NCBI RefSeq assembly: GCF_021739485.1
Contig: NZ_JAJFNK010000009.1
Coordinates: 62,001-126,000 of the forward strand
Reading direction: 5' to 3'
From: Alicyclobacillus tolerans
GTDB lineage: Bacteria > Bacillota > Bacilli > Alicyclobacillales > Alicyclobacillaceae
DNA: 64,000 nt
This document shows positions 53,862 through 62,640 of this stretch, piece by piece (the stretch's first letter is position 1; the number at the start of each line of letters is the position of its first letter). The position numbers and the translations under genes are program-made. The notes under the pieces were generated by a model. The model was not told where the DNA came from, made no database searches, and saw only the letters and a list, made by a program, of their open reading frames with translations.

Positions 53862-56800
53862 GTGCCTGAACACGATAACCATCCTCATGTCCAGTTTACA
53901 CCGGACATAGGGTCACAGGCAAGCGGCTCTAGGCCGACAACCAAAAAGAAATCGAGCATTCCAGTAGAGATACAGATGCTCATCGCAATGGGGATCAAGG
54001 TTTTCCCGGTCTATCCGCGCAGTAAGATTCCGATCATTAAGGACTGGAACCATAGGGCAAGCAGTGACCCAAAACAGGTTCTTGTGTGGGCGATTTGCCA
54101 CGCGAATTGCAGTTGGGGAGCCTTGATGGGGAAACCAAGCGGGGTTATAGCAATTGATGCCGATGACTTGGACGACTTGCGGCATCTTGAATCGAAGTGC
54201 GGTGAACTACCCGAAGGGCCGACACAAATTACGGGAAGGCTCGGTGAACATCGGGTCTTTCGGTATCCAACTGGTGTGGACGAAATCGTTTCAGCCATAA
54301 AACTCGAAAAGCGAAATGTAGATGTTCGTGCCGATGACGCTTTTATCGTAGTCAGTCCCAGTGTTCACGGTGAAACTGGGCGGACATATGAATGGGATGC
54401 TGTTCGTCACCCGGAGAGTATGCCGCTACCTGAGTTACCGGAAAAGTGGATAGAGTTCCTGAAATCACAACATGATACAAACCGCCATGCACGTAAGGTT
54501 CGTAGCAGTGTGCCGTGGAAATCAGTGCCGAACGATGATATTCGCAGGCTGGTGCCGAAAATCTGTCCACGGATGGACTACTTCGCGTCCAAACGTGGAG
54601 CGGTTGATGCAACATATGACGACTGGATCGGGATGGCTTCGGTAGGACATGCTCTGACGGATGACGACACGTTGTTTCATGAGTGGAGTGCTGCTGATGA
54701 GGGTCGCTTCAACAAGTGGAAAACAGGCCGCAAATGGAGAAATACAGCGGATATGTCCCCACGTAGTTGCCACAGGATGCAGGCTGACCATCCATTGGAT
54801 GCGTGCTTGAAGTGTCCTTTCTTTGAACGGAACAAGAACCCGTCATACCACGTTCGCGTGGCCTACGGCCAAGAACAGGGCGGTAGAGGGCCGTGGGGAG
54901 CACCACCGCCGACCCCGGAGGAACTGGAAGAACGTCGCAAAAAACACGATAAGGAGCGTGAGGCTTACATGGAGTCATTGCAGGGGTTAAACGAGGTTGC
55001 GGCTGGCATGGAGGCCACCGCACCGAAGATAGATGTAACAGTTGATGACTACGAAGGAGAATCCAACACTAAGGATGACGCTGGACAATCCCATGAGGAC
55101 TATGACGCCCCACATACCGACAAACAAACCGACAAGGATCAGCGAATCGCTCATCTGACGGAACAAATCCTTTTCGGTGTAAAACAAATATTGGATAAAA
55201 CCAAAGAGCCAATGGACGTTAAGGACGAAATGATATGGGTTCTCATTGAACTGTTGAAGTTGCACCCCTTCAAGTACGAAGATTCGCTGACGAGGCTTGC
55301 CCAAGCAGCACAAAAAATAAATTCTCGAACTCCAGCGTTCACTCGAACCTCACTCGATAAAGAGATCAAGTGGACTGTAAAGAAGGAGAAAGAAGACGGA
55401 GTACGCCGCGAATACCAGCTTGCTACTCTTAATAACGGTTATTACCGGGAACAGTCGGATGGAGAAGGAATTTCAACATACGACCGTGTGACAAATTTCC
55501 ATTTATCAGCAAATGAAGTGTTGGAGATTGACAACATCGAATCTATATTCGATATGTCGGTCAAGGTCTACGCGGAAATTGAACGTAATCGTGAAATGCA
55601 GGTTGATTCTAAGGCATTCAATGACGCGAAGTTGTTCAAACAAGCCGTTCTACAACACGACATGACTTTTGATGGGGAATCAAAAGATGTCATGGCCTTG
55701 AAACGTATCATAATCGCGCAACAGCCGTCAGTCATTCGGGCAACAAGAGCCGTAGGGTTTCATGGGCAAACATTCGTTTGGGAGGAAGGCCAAATTTCGA
55801 GAGACGGTGAGGAAAAGTTACGAGTGGTTCCATTTGGCAACTCAACGAAAGGAATCGTGAATTGGTCTGAGTATAACGAAACATTTTGGCGTGCCTTGGC
55901 AAAGGAAATCTGTGTTCGAATATGGGATGTAAATCATCGGACGAAGGTCGCCCTTGCTATGGGGTGGATGATGGCCAGTGTTTTTGCGCCAGTTATACGG
56001 CAGTCAATGCCTAATAAGAGGTCGTTCCCACTACTTGAACTGTATGGAACACGAGGCTCAGGTAAGACGAGCTTGACGACATTGATAACCCGCATGTTGC
56101 GTGGCAACGACAAGGTCGTTGGTTGTAAGGATACTAAGTTTCCTAAACTGCATGGGCTTGCTAGTCAAAACTCCCTGCCGTTTGTCTTGGATGAGTATCG
56201 CAGGAGTGAAATGACAGCGGAGGAGGTCAATTACATACACAATTTGCTAAAACGCGCCTATGACTCTGAGACTTCAGAACGAGGACGTTCGAATCAGACA
56301 ATTGTGGAATACCCCTTGGTCGCACCAGTTATTGTGTTAGGGGAGTCCCAGTTTAACATCGATGCTTTGGTTGAGCGGACGATCTTCATTCACATGGACA
56401 AAGAAGTTACGGAAACGCCAAAATATCAAGACGTGCATTCGAGCATTTCTTCGCTTTCACTTGAGCGATTCGGAGAAGGACTTATCCGAATGGCAATCGA
56501 ACAGGACTGGTTGGGGTTGATTCCGTCGCTTTTTCAAAAGAATCTGTCGTCAGTACGAATTCAAGAGCGGGACTACAGAGAAGAAAATCCGGGTAGTCTA
56601 GGACTTATTGAAAGACAGCAACTCAATTTGGCTACCGTTTTTACTGGACTAGATTTATGGAAACGTCTTGCGAATGAGGTACATGCTGAGTTTGAAAGTC
56701 CACTGCCGGATGCGGATGAATTGCGCACAGAGTACATGAACGGTATTTACGGTGGTCAATCTCCATTAAACCCCATCGACAAGTTGATGCAGGCCACAGA

Positions 56801-57119
56801 AGTGATTCTTAACAATCCTCGGTACCGTGAAGGTGTGGACTACGGAATGTATGGGATAAGGGATGTGCGAATCCACGCAAAGTCATGGCATGATGCGCTT
56901 ACCAGATACTATCGGGACATGGATAGGAAGTACGAGATTCAAGACTGGGAAATCACAAGATCGGAAATTCTGTCTATGATCGGGAAAGAAGGGTCATACG
57001 TTATTGCTCTCAAACCGTTAGAGCTAAATGGCAAGACACAACGGGTTCTCCAAATTGACGCCGAAATTTTGCAGAAAAAGCTCGACATCGACCCCAAAAA
57101 CTTCGACTGTACAATCTAA
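53862..57119 (+). CDS. Primase/polymerase-helicase replication protein of the mobile element
   Basis: A 1085-residue replication protein. The N-terminal primase-polymerase domain (about 35-205) contains VFPVYPRSKIPI, the metal-binding GVIAIDADDLDDL (Asp99 and Asp101) and a histidine in GRLGEHRVFRYP. A region with cysteine and histidine spacing (DACLKCPFF near 315) may bind zinc. An acidic linker spans about 395-425. The C-terminal ATPase has Walker A YGTRGSGKTSLTTL (about 727-740) and Walker B LPFVLDEYRR (about 770). Such fusions replicate plasmids, satellites and integrative elements. The GTG at 53862 follows GGAGGGA. A GATTACA-rich region follows. Confidence 0.87.
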   Translation: MPEHDNHPHVQFTPDIGSQASGSRPTTKKKSSIPVEIQMLIAMGIKVFPVYPRSKIPIIKDWNHRASSDPKQVLVWAICHANCSWGALMGKPSGVIAIDADDLDDLRHLESKCGELPEGPTQITGRLGEHRVFRYPTGVDEIVSAIKLEKRNVDVRADDAFIVVSPSVHGETGRTYEWDAVRHPESMPLPELPEKWIEFLKSQHDTNRHARKVRSSVPWKSVPNDDIRRLVPKICPRMDYFASKRGAVDATYDDWIGMASVGHALTDDDTLFHEWSAADEGRFNKWKTGRKWRNTADMSPRSCHRMQADHPLDACLKCPFFERNKNPSYHVRVAYGQEQGGRGPWGAPPPTPEELEERRKKHDKEREAYMESLQGLNEVAAGMEATAPKIDVTVDDYEGESNTKDDAGQSHEDYDAPHTDKQTDKDQRIAHLTEQILFGVKQILDKTKEPMDVKDEMIWVLIELLKLHPFKYEDSLTRLAQAAQKINSRTPAFTRTSLDKEIKWTVKKEKEDGVRREYQLATLNNGYYREQSDGEGISTYDRVTNFHLSANEVLEIDNIESIFDMSVKVYAEIERNREMQVDSKAFNDAKLFKQAVLQHDMTFDGESKDVMALKRIIIAQQPSVIRATRAVGFHGQTFVWEEGQISRDGEEKLRVVPFGNSTKGIVNWSEYNETFWRALAKEICVRIWDVNHRTKVALAMGWMMASVFAPVIRQSMPNKRSFPLLELYGTRGSGKTSLTTLITRMLRGNDKVVGCKDTKFPKLHGLASQNSLPFVLDEYRRSEMTAEEVNYIHNLLKRAYDSETSERGRSNQTIVEYPLVAPVIVLGESQFNIDALVERTIFIHMDKEVTETPKYQDVHSSISSLSLERFGEGLIRMAIEQDWLGLIPSLFQKNLSSVRIQERDYREENPGSLGLIERQQLNLATVFTGLDLWKRLANEVHAEFESPLPDADELRTEYMNGIYGGQSPLNPIDKLMQATEVILNNPRYREGVDYGMYGIRDVRIHAKSWHDALTRYYRDMDRKYEIQDWEITRSEILSMIGKEGSYVIALKPLELNGKTQRVLQIDAEILQKKLDIDPKNFDCTI

Positions 57120-57128
57120 TCGAGTGTC

Positions 57129-57160
57129 GCCCGGACATCATTTCAATGTCCGGGCTTTTT
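57129..57160 (+). terminator. Terminator of the primase-helicase gene
   Basis: GCCCGGACAT/ATGTCCGGGC stem, 7-base loop, TTTTT. Confidence 0.93.
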
Positions 57161-57167
57161 GTCATTT

Positions 57168-57546
57168 GATTACGGGTGCCTGTAATCTGTGTGTCTTACA
57201 GTTGCACGGATTTCTAGGAAGTTGGTTTGCCAGATTACATTTGGCTGTAATCCGGCTCGACCTACGGTTGCAAGGGGCTCTTGGCTTTTTGAGCATCAGA
57301 TTACAATTTTGAGCCGGGAGGTTGTGCCTATCTCTCGGTATTTGTGTGTTGTGAGTAGCACGAAAGATGACTCTCTATAAAAACTATACCTAAGTAATTT
57401 TGTAATCTACATACGAAAATGCCATAAGACTGTTGCAAGGCTAAGATATGCGAGATTACAAAGAAGTGTAATCTGCTGTAATCCTGTGTAATCTACATGC
57501 GAAGACACCCTTAGATAGCTACAGTTCAAGGAATTGCAGGATTACA
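57168..57546. repeat. GATTACA repeat region, candidate replication origin
   Basis: Ten exact GATTACA/TGTAATC heptamers lie in about 380 bp, at 57181, 57233, 57246, 57299, 57401, 57454, 57467, 57477, 57487 and 57540. Three 20-bp dyads of the form GATTACR-N6-TGTAATC stand at 57168-57187, 57233-57252 and 57454-57473. TGTAATCTACATRCGAARA occurs at 57401 and 57487. The region has no gene and follows the replication gene, as iteron-type origins often do. An operator or partition site is also possible. Confidence 0.75.
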
Positions 57547-57715
57547 GGCGTACCCAATGTTTCGGTTGCACCCTCCCCCGTCACCCCACGCCCCGTTCTC
57601 CGCCACTCCAATACCCTGAATCCCTACCACGCCCAAACGCCGCAAAGCCGCCAGTGCCGTCACGTTTATCTGGCCTGCGACGTCAAACGAGGAGTGATGA
57701 AGGGAGAGAGCACGG

Positions 57716-58132
57716 ATGAAGTCTTTATATACTTTGTTGGCGTTTTCCATTATCGGGACAGCTTTTCTTGTGTCGGGTTGCGGCGCGATGCCATCTCAAC
57801 ATCCCGCGAGGACGAGCGTAGCAACTGCCACCAACACGCCAATATCATCGCATAAAAACATATGGATCGAGTACACACGCAACACGGCGTACCAAGAACA
57901 CCAAGGCCCGACGTATTGGGTGCTGACGAATAAGCAAGTCAATCATATTGGACAGTTCCTCGGGGCAATTGACGACCCATCGACTCAAAGTGGCTGGCAC
58001 TCAAATGGACTGAGTGTTGGGACAAAGTTCTTTGCCATACCGGGAACCCCATCGACTAAGGCGTTTGCTGTACAAATGAAAGATGGAATGTATTTAGAAG
58101 CGGTGCTTGTTGGAAGTAAGAAACCGAGCTAG
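57716..58132 (+). CDS. Lipoprotein of unknown function
   Basis: A 138-residue protein with a type II signal peptide (residues 1-21) and lipobox FLVSGCGA. The mature part starts with a Thr/Ser-rich spacer, then a compact domain with WIEYTRNTAYQEHQGPTYWVL. No family was recognised. The start follows GGGAGAGAGCACGG. The preceding stretch 57550-57690 is unusually C-rich on this strand. Confidence 0.7.
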   Translation: MKSLYTLLAFSIIGTAFLVSGCGAMPSQHPARTSVATATNTPISSHKNIWIEYTRNTAYQEHQGPTYWVLTNKQVNHIGQFLGAIDDPSTQSGWHSNGLSVGTKFFAIPGTPSTKAFAVQMKDGMYLEAVLVGSKKPS

Positions 58133-58155
58133 CCCGCGAGGTAGTGAAGATATTC

Positions 58156-58196
58156 AACACCAAAGCGCGGCCCACTCAAGCTGCGCTTTGGTGTTT
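58156..58196 (+). terminator. Terminator of the lipoprotein gene
   Basis: AACACCAAAGCGC/GCGCTTTGGTGTT stem, 14-base loop, TTG tail. Confidence 0.85.
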
Positions 58197-58552
58197 GTGC
58201 TCGTCTCTCCGTCATTTTCGCCCACCTATGAACTGCAAATGCCGTTGTTACCCCCGAATCCCCGCCCGGAACGCCGAAAACCGTCTCACGCCATGAAACA
58301 CCTTCACCCGCCAACCCACGTCCGCCAAGCACTGTTTCCCGCTCCTTGCAACCCCGTGCTTCGTACTTACTCAGAGTCATCGCAGGGAGGGGAGAAAACC
58401 TCTATTAGTGTTGTTCAACCGCGACCGAGAAAGCCGCGAATGGCAAGGGGTTATATCTAACAACTGCATTGCATTCAACCCATCACACTTCGCTCTCAAC
58501 ACAACTGCGAAAACTGCATCATTTTGTACTGGTTAAAAACTAGCAAATTATC
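58197..58552. other. Gap in the mobile element, C-rich then AT-rich
   Basis: About 355 bp without a supported gene. From 58230 to 58370 the plus strand is markedly C-rich and G-poor. From 58480 it turns AT-rich towards the next promoter. Confidence 0.5.
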
Positions 58553-58581
58553 TTGACGAACAGAATTGGAAAGATTATACT
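58553..58581 (+). promoter_or_regulatory. Promoter of the 217-residue protein gene
   Basis: TTGACG (58553-58558), 17-bp spacer, TATACT (58576-58581). Confidence 0.75.
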
Positions 58582-58645
58582 AAGCTAAATAATGTGACAG
58601 TTAATTACTTGCATATAAATATTAGTCCGTAGGAGTGTGATTCTC

Positions 58646-59299
58646 GTGGACGCAAAGACACGTAACAGCTTTTTAGGAGCGTCTATGTTTTTGGAACACG
58701 TTGGCCAACTGCAACCCTCTGTCATCGAGAAAGCGAACTACGTTGCAAGGCAGGGCGGGTACGAGATTCCAGATGACATTGAGGAATCACTATCGTCTGA
58801 TGATAGGAAAGACATTGTCAAAGCCTGTGCTATGACTGTTCTATTAAGCCAAGATCGAGCGGCCACTGAGCTAGAGCAGCTTGTCATGCTACATATCGTT
58901 GACGCTACAGTTCAACGCGATTTCTTGCCAGCCCACAGTGCATTCGATGTGATGTACGACGTGTTCGGAATGGAGCCGAGTAACGCGGACGGTTGGACAA
59001 TTCAGAACTGGCAAAGTTCGCTTAATTCGATAGTCAGATTTGAGTGGCCATTGATTGAGCGGCAGTTGACAGAACTCCGCGACAAGGCAAGCCGAAACGT
59101 GTTGAGGGCTAACGATTTAATTCAACATGAATTGGCTGATGCTAGGGCGTATTGGGAGCAGATTTTGCAGCGGAACAAGGACTACGTGGAAACTTCGCGC
59201 AAACCGACTTTTGATGACGCACTAGCGATTTACAATGCTGCTGCCGATGCGGCATGGCAGTATAAAATTGAAATTGCGACAGCAAGGCCATTGTTTTAG
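58646..59299 (+). CDS. Mobile-element protein of unknown function
   Basis: A 217-residue soluble, acidic, helix-rich protein with no recognised motif. The last 90 residues (from about 125) look like a long helical region. A GTG at 58646 with TAGGAG ten bases upstream is preferred over a GTG at 58637. It has its own promoter and lies upstream of the ribbon-helix-helix/replication-relaxation pair. Confidence 0.55.
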   Translation: MDAKTRNSFLGASMFLEHVGQLQPSVIEKANYVARQGGYEIPDDIEESLSSDDRKDIVKACAMTVLLSQDRAATELEQLVMLHIVDATVQRDFLPAHSAFDVMYDVFGMEPSNADGWTIQNWQSSLNSIVRFEWPLIERQLTELRDKASRNVLRANDLIQHELADARAYWEQILQRNKDYVETSRKPTFDDALAIYNAAADAAWQYKIEIATARPLF

Positions 59300-59380
59300 T
59301 GCCAGTACGATGAAGTGGAGATAATGTCAGATTAACGGTGATATGTCATACCTAACGCCAGTAAGTGAGGGGGTGTTTTA

Positions 59381-59824
59381 ATGAGTGAGGAAAAGCAACG
59401 CGGACGACCGCCAAAGCCTGCATCGGTTGTGCGCAAAGGCGAGTTGATCGTGTACCTGCAAAAAGGCATGTTGGAAGACTTTCGTGCGGAAGCGGAAAAA
59501 CAGGAGGTCAGCATGTCAACGTTGGCCGGAAAACTTATCGAAGATTTTCTGTATGCCCCTAAGATAGGCGGCACATCGGCACCAACTGCACAGGAAATTG
59601 CAAGTGAGGTTGCACGCCTGCTCCGCGACGAAACGATTCTTGGTGACAATTTGGCACCAATATCATGCGAACCCGAATTGGTTCTCGGTGACAAATTGTC
59701 ACCACAATCACCAGACCCCGCTTCCCGAGCGGCGGAGACGGTTCAACAGCGGGGCGATAATGGCGGCGGCAATGTAGCACCAAGAACGATGAAACGACGA
59801 GGCGAAGGAGGCGGAGCGACATGA
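59381..59824 (+). CDS. Ribbon-helix-helix-like protein
   Basis: A 147-residue protein. Residues about 18-55 (GELIVYLQKGMLEDFRAEAE, then SMSTLAGKLIEDFL) fit a CopG/Arc-like beta-helix-helix DNA-binding unit. The N terminus GRPPKP is an AT-hook-like tag. The C-terminal half is disordered, contains a short duplication (ILGDNLAPIS/VLGDKLSPQS) and ends basic. It overlaps the next gene by four bases (ATGA). Such pairs occur in plasmid replication or relaxation loci. Confidence 0.6.
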   Translation: MSEEKQRGRPPKPASVVRKGELIVYLQKGMLEDFRAEAEKQEVSMSTLAGKLIEDFLYAPKIGGTSAPTAQEIASEVARLLRDETILGDNLAPISCEPELVLGDKLSPQSPDPASRAAETVQQRGDNGGGNVAPRTMKRRGEGGGAT

Positions 59825-60492
59825 TACTCAAGTACCTAAACCCAGAAACCTCGTATGCCTCTACGGAGCGAGTGTTGGCGGTGATTGGCACAGGAGCAGT
59901 TCGGCGTGACCAGTTGCTCTATTTACTGTCACCCTGTATCCAGCGTGCTCGGACAGATCAAGTGTTGCATCAATTTCGACAAAGAGGTTGGCTCAAGACT
60001 TACTACACGTCTGGAAAAGGTGAAGCAATTTACACTTTGTCCAAGAAGGGACTTCAACAAGTTAGGGAGGACGATTCAAAGCCGATTCGTCAGCGAATCG
60101 GCCATCACATTGCAGTCAACGATGTATTGATACATTGCGTCGATGAGTTTGGTGTCAATGGTTGGGAGTGGGTCTATGCCACTGACAGCCCTGCAGAGGA
60201 GTGGCAACTTCCGCCAGCGAGGGTGCAAACTGGGGCGGGCCAATGGCATATCGATGTGGACGATGGGGCAAGGCTGTCTCGTCAACTCTACGACAGATGC
60301 CACCGATTCAAGCGGCTATTGTCCCAGTCGGGACGACCTGAGAGGGTGTTGTTCGTCGCTCAGACACAGGAGCGGGAGCAATACCTGAGACGCAGGGTAA
60401 CAGGGTTGAGTAGTGATAGGGTTAGGTTTTCAGTTTGTAACGTGGATCAGGTAGTAGAGTACCTTGTGGGCACAACAGTAGCAACAGGCTGA
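59821..60492 (+). CDS. Replication-relaxation family protein
   Basis: A 223-residue protein resembling the replication-relaxation family found on plasmids and integrative elements of Gram-positive bacteria. An N-terminal winged helix (GAVRRDQLLYLLSPCIQRAR ... LKTYYTSGKGEAIYTLSKKG) is followed by the family's HHIAVNDVLIHC and a C-terminal nuclease-like region (RPERVLFVAQTQEREQYLRRR). Its role in mobilisation or replication is not established. It is translationally coupled to the upstream ribbon-helix-helix-like gene. Confidence 0.72.
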   Translation: MILKYLNPETSYASTERVLAVIGTGAVRRDQLLYLLSPCIQRARTDQVLHQFRQRGWLKTYYTSGKGEAIYTLSKKGLQQVREDDSKPIRQRIGHHIAVNDVLIHCVDEFGVNGWEWVYATDSPAEEWQLPPARVQTGAGQWHIDVDDGARLSRQLYDRCHRFKRLLSQSGRPERVLFVAQTQEREQYLRRRVTGLSSDRVRFSVCNVDQVVEYLVGTTVATG

Positions 60493-60724
60493 TCCAAGAG
60501 CCATAGTAGTTTCGTGGCAAGACGCAAAACTGGAGAGGTTGGGAAGACCTCGGAGGCGGTAACCAAGAACCATGTACTTTGATCTTATTCATGCGGCTGT
60601 ATATGGAACGGGAACTCGAATTATCACCATTTTATCTCCTTTTTAGCACCAAATTAACACGTTTTTCTATGGGGTCACTCGTGTTTTGTCATACAGAGCC
60701 TGTCAAAGTGAAGGAGTGGATAAA

Positions 60725-62197
60725 ATGAAACGAAATCGCGTTCTCGCGGTGTTTTCAGCAAGTTTCGCCCTCGCAGGTGTGCTAACATCGTTGCCAGCAA
60801 CTGCTAACGCTGCCTCGTACTACACATATTACCCGACCGCTGTTCAAGTGAACGGCTCAACGGTTAGTACACCGGGGCACATCACAGAAAAAGACCCATT
60901 CGGCGGCTCAAACGGTGCTGTGACATCATTTTTACCAATCTGGTACATTGACCAAGCCCTCGGCAAGTTCAATGTAAAGGTAAGTTGGATTGGTACAACT
61001 GGTATTCTGAATCTGACCACGCCATCGGGGATGACAGTGAACTATCCGTCTGCACCGCGTCCTGTGACGATCAACAGTGGCACAATGGAAATTGAAATCA
61101 ACGGCAAGGTCGTCACCTATGTGCCGCGTATTTCCTATTACGACGAGGGAAGTGGTGGAATCATCACAACCTTCGTGCCTGTGTACTACTTGGAAAAGGC
61201 TATTGGGTACATGGGTGTCCAGACAGGCTGGAACGGCGTAGACTGGACGATGCAGTATGGTTCTACAACGCCTCCGACGCAAGTAACAGGTAGTACGCCA
61301 AAGTTAGATGCAGCGATTGCCTTTGCAAAAGCGGTTGGTCTGCCACAGGATACATCGGGCGTAAATCCATACAGTGACGTTCCACAGAGCGATTGGGGCT
61401 ATGTCCATGCTTTGACCGAGAACTACACATGGGTAAACCCTAGTGGTGACGGGGCCACAGTAGCCATGAACGCCCCATTGCTTAGTGCAGACAGCAGTTC
61501 TAAGTTTGGTTCTGCTGACAATGTGACTGCATCAACCATCGACCGTGCGTTCCAAATCTTTAACGGATTGGCTACGGGTCATGACAGCTACCTGCCCGGT
61601 GGAAGTGTCGTCGGACTTGGTAACGCAACTGGACTGAACGCAGGACTCAGCACAACGAGTGGAAACCTGACCGAGAGCGACTTTGCAACAATGTCAGCGA
61701 ACCTAGCGACCATCGAGAAGGGTTACAAGAGCCTTGGAAACGGTGAGTACCAGTTGGTTTACCGTCCGAACCCGAAAAGCTATTGGACAACGAGTGTTCC
61801 GGCATCCACCTACGCGCAGGATTGGGCTACGGCAATTTCGACCATTGACAAAACTGTTGTTGTGTCGGCGAAGCCGGGGGCTTATGAAACCAAGACTATC
61901 GGGTTATCAGATAGGGTTTCACCAACAGGAAACTATCTTGTTGTTGCTGGCGTAAGTAGCCCAGAGCAGTATTCGGTTAATGGTGGTTCAACGTGGCATA
62001 CCGCTAACGGGGACATCGGATACGACAGTGGCGACCCGGCTAATGGTGGCCAAGCAACGGCACCGAGCTACGTGTTAATTAAGGATACTAACGGCGGTGG
62101 AATTACAGTGATGTATGATTACAACAACAACGCTGTTGAGTTTGGATCAAGCAGCCTTTGGTACAGCAACGGTCAACTCATTGCCACGTATCAGTAA
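60725..62197 (+). CDS. Secreted protein with copper amine oxidase-like stalk domain
   Basis: A 490-residue exported protein. The signal peptide (1-29, ending TANAA) is followed by a region (about 30-185) with paired motifs FLPIWYIDQALG and FVPVYYLEKAIGYM, typical of copper amine oxidase N-terminal/stalk domains that attach to the cell surface. The remaining 300 residues are Thr/Ser/Gly-rich with no recognised enzyme motif. The ATG at 60725 follows TGAAGGAGTGGATAAA. It is probably accessory cargo shown on the cell surface. Confidence 0.7.
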   Translation: MKRNRVLAVFSASFALAGVLTSLPATANAASYYTYYPTAVQVNGSTVSTPGHITEKDPFGGSNGAVTSFLPIWYIDQALGKFNVKVSWIGTTGILNLTTPSGMTVNYPSAPRPVTINSGTMEIEINGKVVTYVPRISYYDEGSGGIITTFVPVYYLEKAIGYMGVQTGWNGVDWTMQYGSTTPPTQVTGSTPKLDAAIAFAKAVGLPQDTSGVNPYSDVPQSDWGYVHALTENYTWVNPSGDGATVAMNAPLLSADSSSKFGSADNVTASTIDRAFQIFNGLATGHDSYLPGGSVVGLGNATGLNAGLSTTSGNLTESDFATMSANLATIEKGYKSLGNGEYQLVYRPNPKSYWTTSVPASTYAQDWATAISTIDKTVVVSAKPGAYETKTIGLSDRVSPTGNYLVVAGVSSPEQYSVNGGSTWHTANGDIGYDSGDPANGGQATAPSYVLIKDTNGGGITVMYDYNNNAVEFGSSSLWYSNGQLIATYQ

Positions 62198-62220
62198 AAA
62201 AAGCACCATATTTTCACCGA

Positions 62221-62260
62221 ACAAGCCGTCCTCCCTGAAATGGAGGACGGCTTGTTTTTG
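62221..62260 (+). terminator. Terminator of the secreted-protein gene
   Basis: A 14-bp perfect stem ACAAGCCGTCCTCC with complement, 7-base loop, TTTTTG. Confidence 0.94.
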
Positions 62261-62294
62261 TCATACGGCAGGGCAATTAGTGAGGAGGGTCACA

Positions 62295-62582
62295 ATGAAC
62301 AGTCAAAAGAAACGTCCCATTCATCTGTTGTTTCATTCTTTATCTGAAAAAGGCGAAACCGCGTATCGAATCCACACTGAGGACGGCTTGATTGAGGTCG
62401 CAAAACTAGTGATAGACGCTCAGGGATACATCACCTTTATTTTTGAAACTGAGTTTTTGCAATTTCAAGGCACGCAACTGACAGACAGCCTGAGGGAGGC
62501 TCCCTGTTTCGGCGCGGTGAATTTCACATCTCTTTTCTACTTCTTTCTTAGATCATCAACGTCATACGAAAATGTTCTTTAG
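62295..62582 (+). CDS. Small protein with one copy of an unrecognised repeated domain
   Basis: A 95-residue protein. Residues about 9-57 (HLLFHSLSEKGETAYRIHTE, DGLIEVAKLV, ITFIFETEFLQ) are homologous to two segments of the next gene's product. The shared pattern is LLF...TAYRI.T..GL.EV..L....F....EF. No catalytic motif is evident. The ATG follows GGAGGG. It is the first gene after the terminator. Confidence 0.65.
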   Translation: MNSQKKRPIHLLFHSLSEKGETAYRIHTEDGLIEVAKLVIDAQGYITFIFETEFLQFQGTQLTDSLREAPCFGAVNFTSLFYFFLRSSTSYENVL

Positions 62583-62640
62583 TCTTGTTTGTTCATTTTT
62601 GTCATACATTCGGCGGACAGGTGAAAGGAGTTGATGCCGC

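Noticed and set aside
57168..57546. CRISPR array
   Set aside because: Repeats are only 7-20 bp, irregularly spaced and partly inverted, and no cas genes are present.
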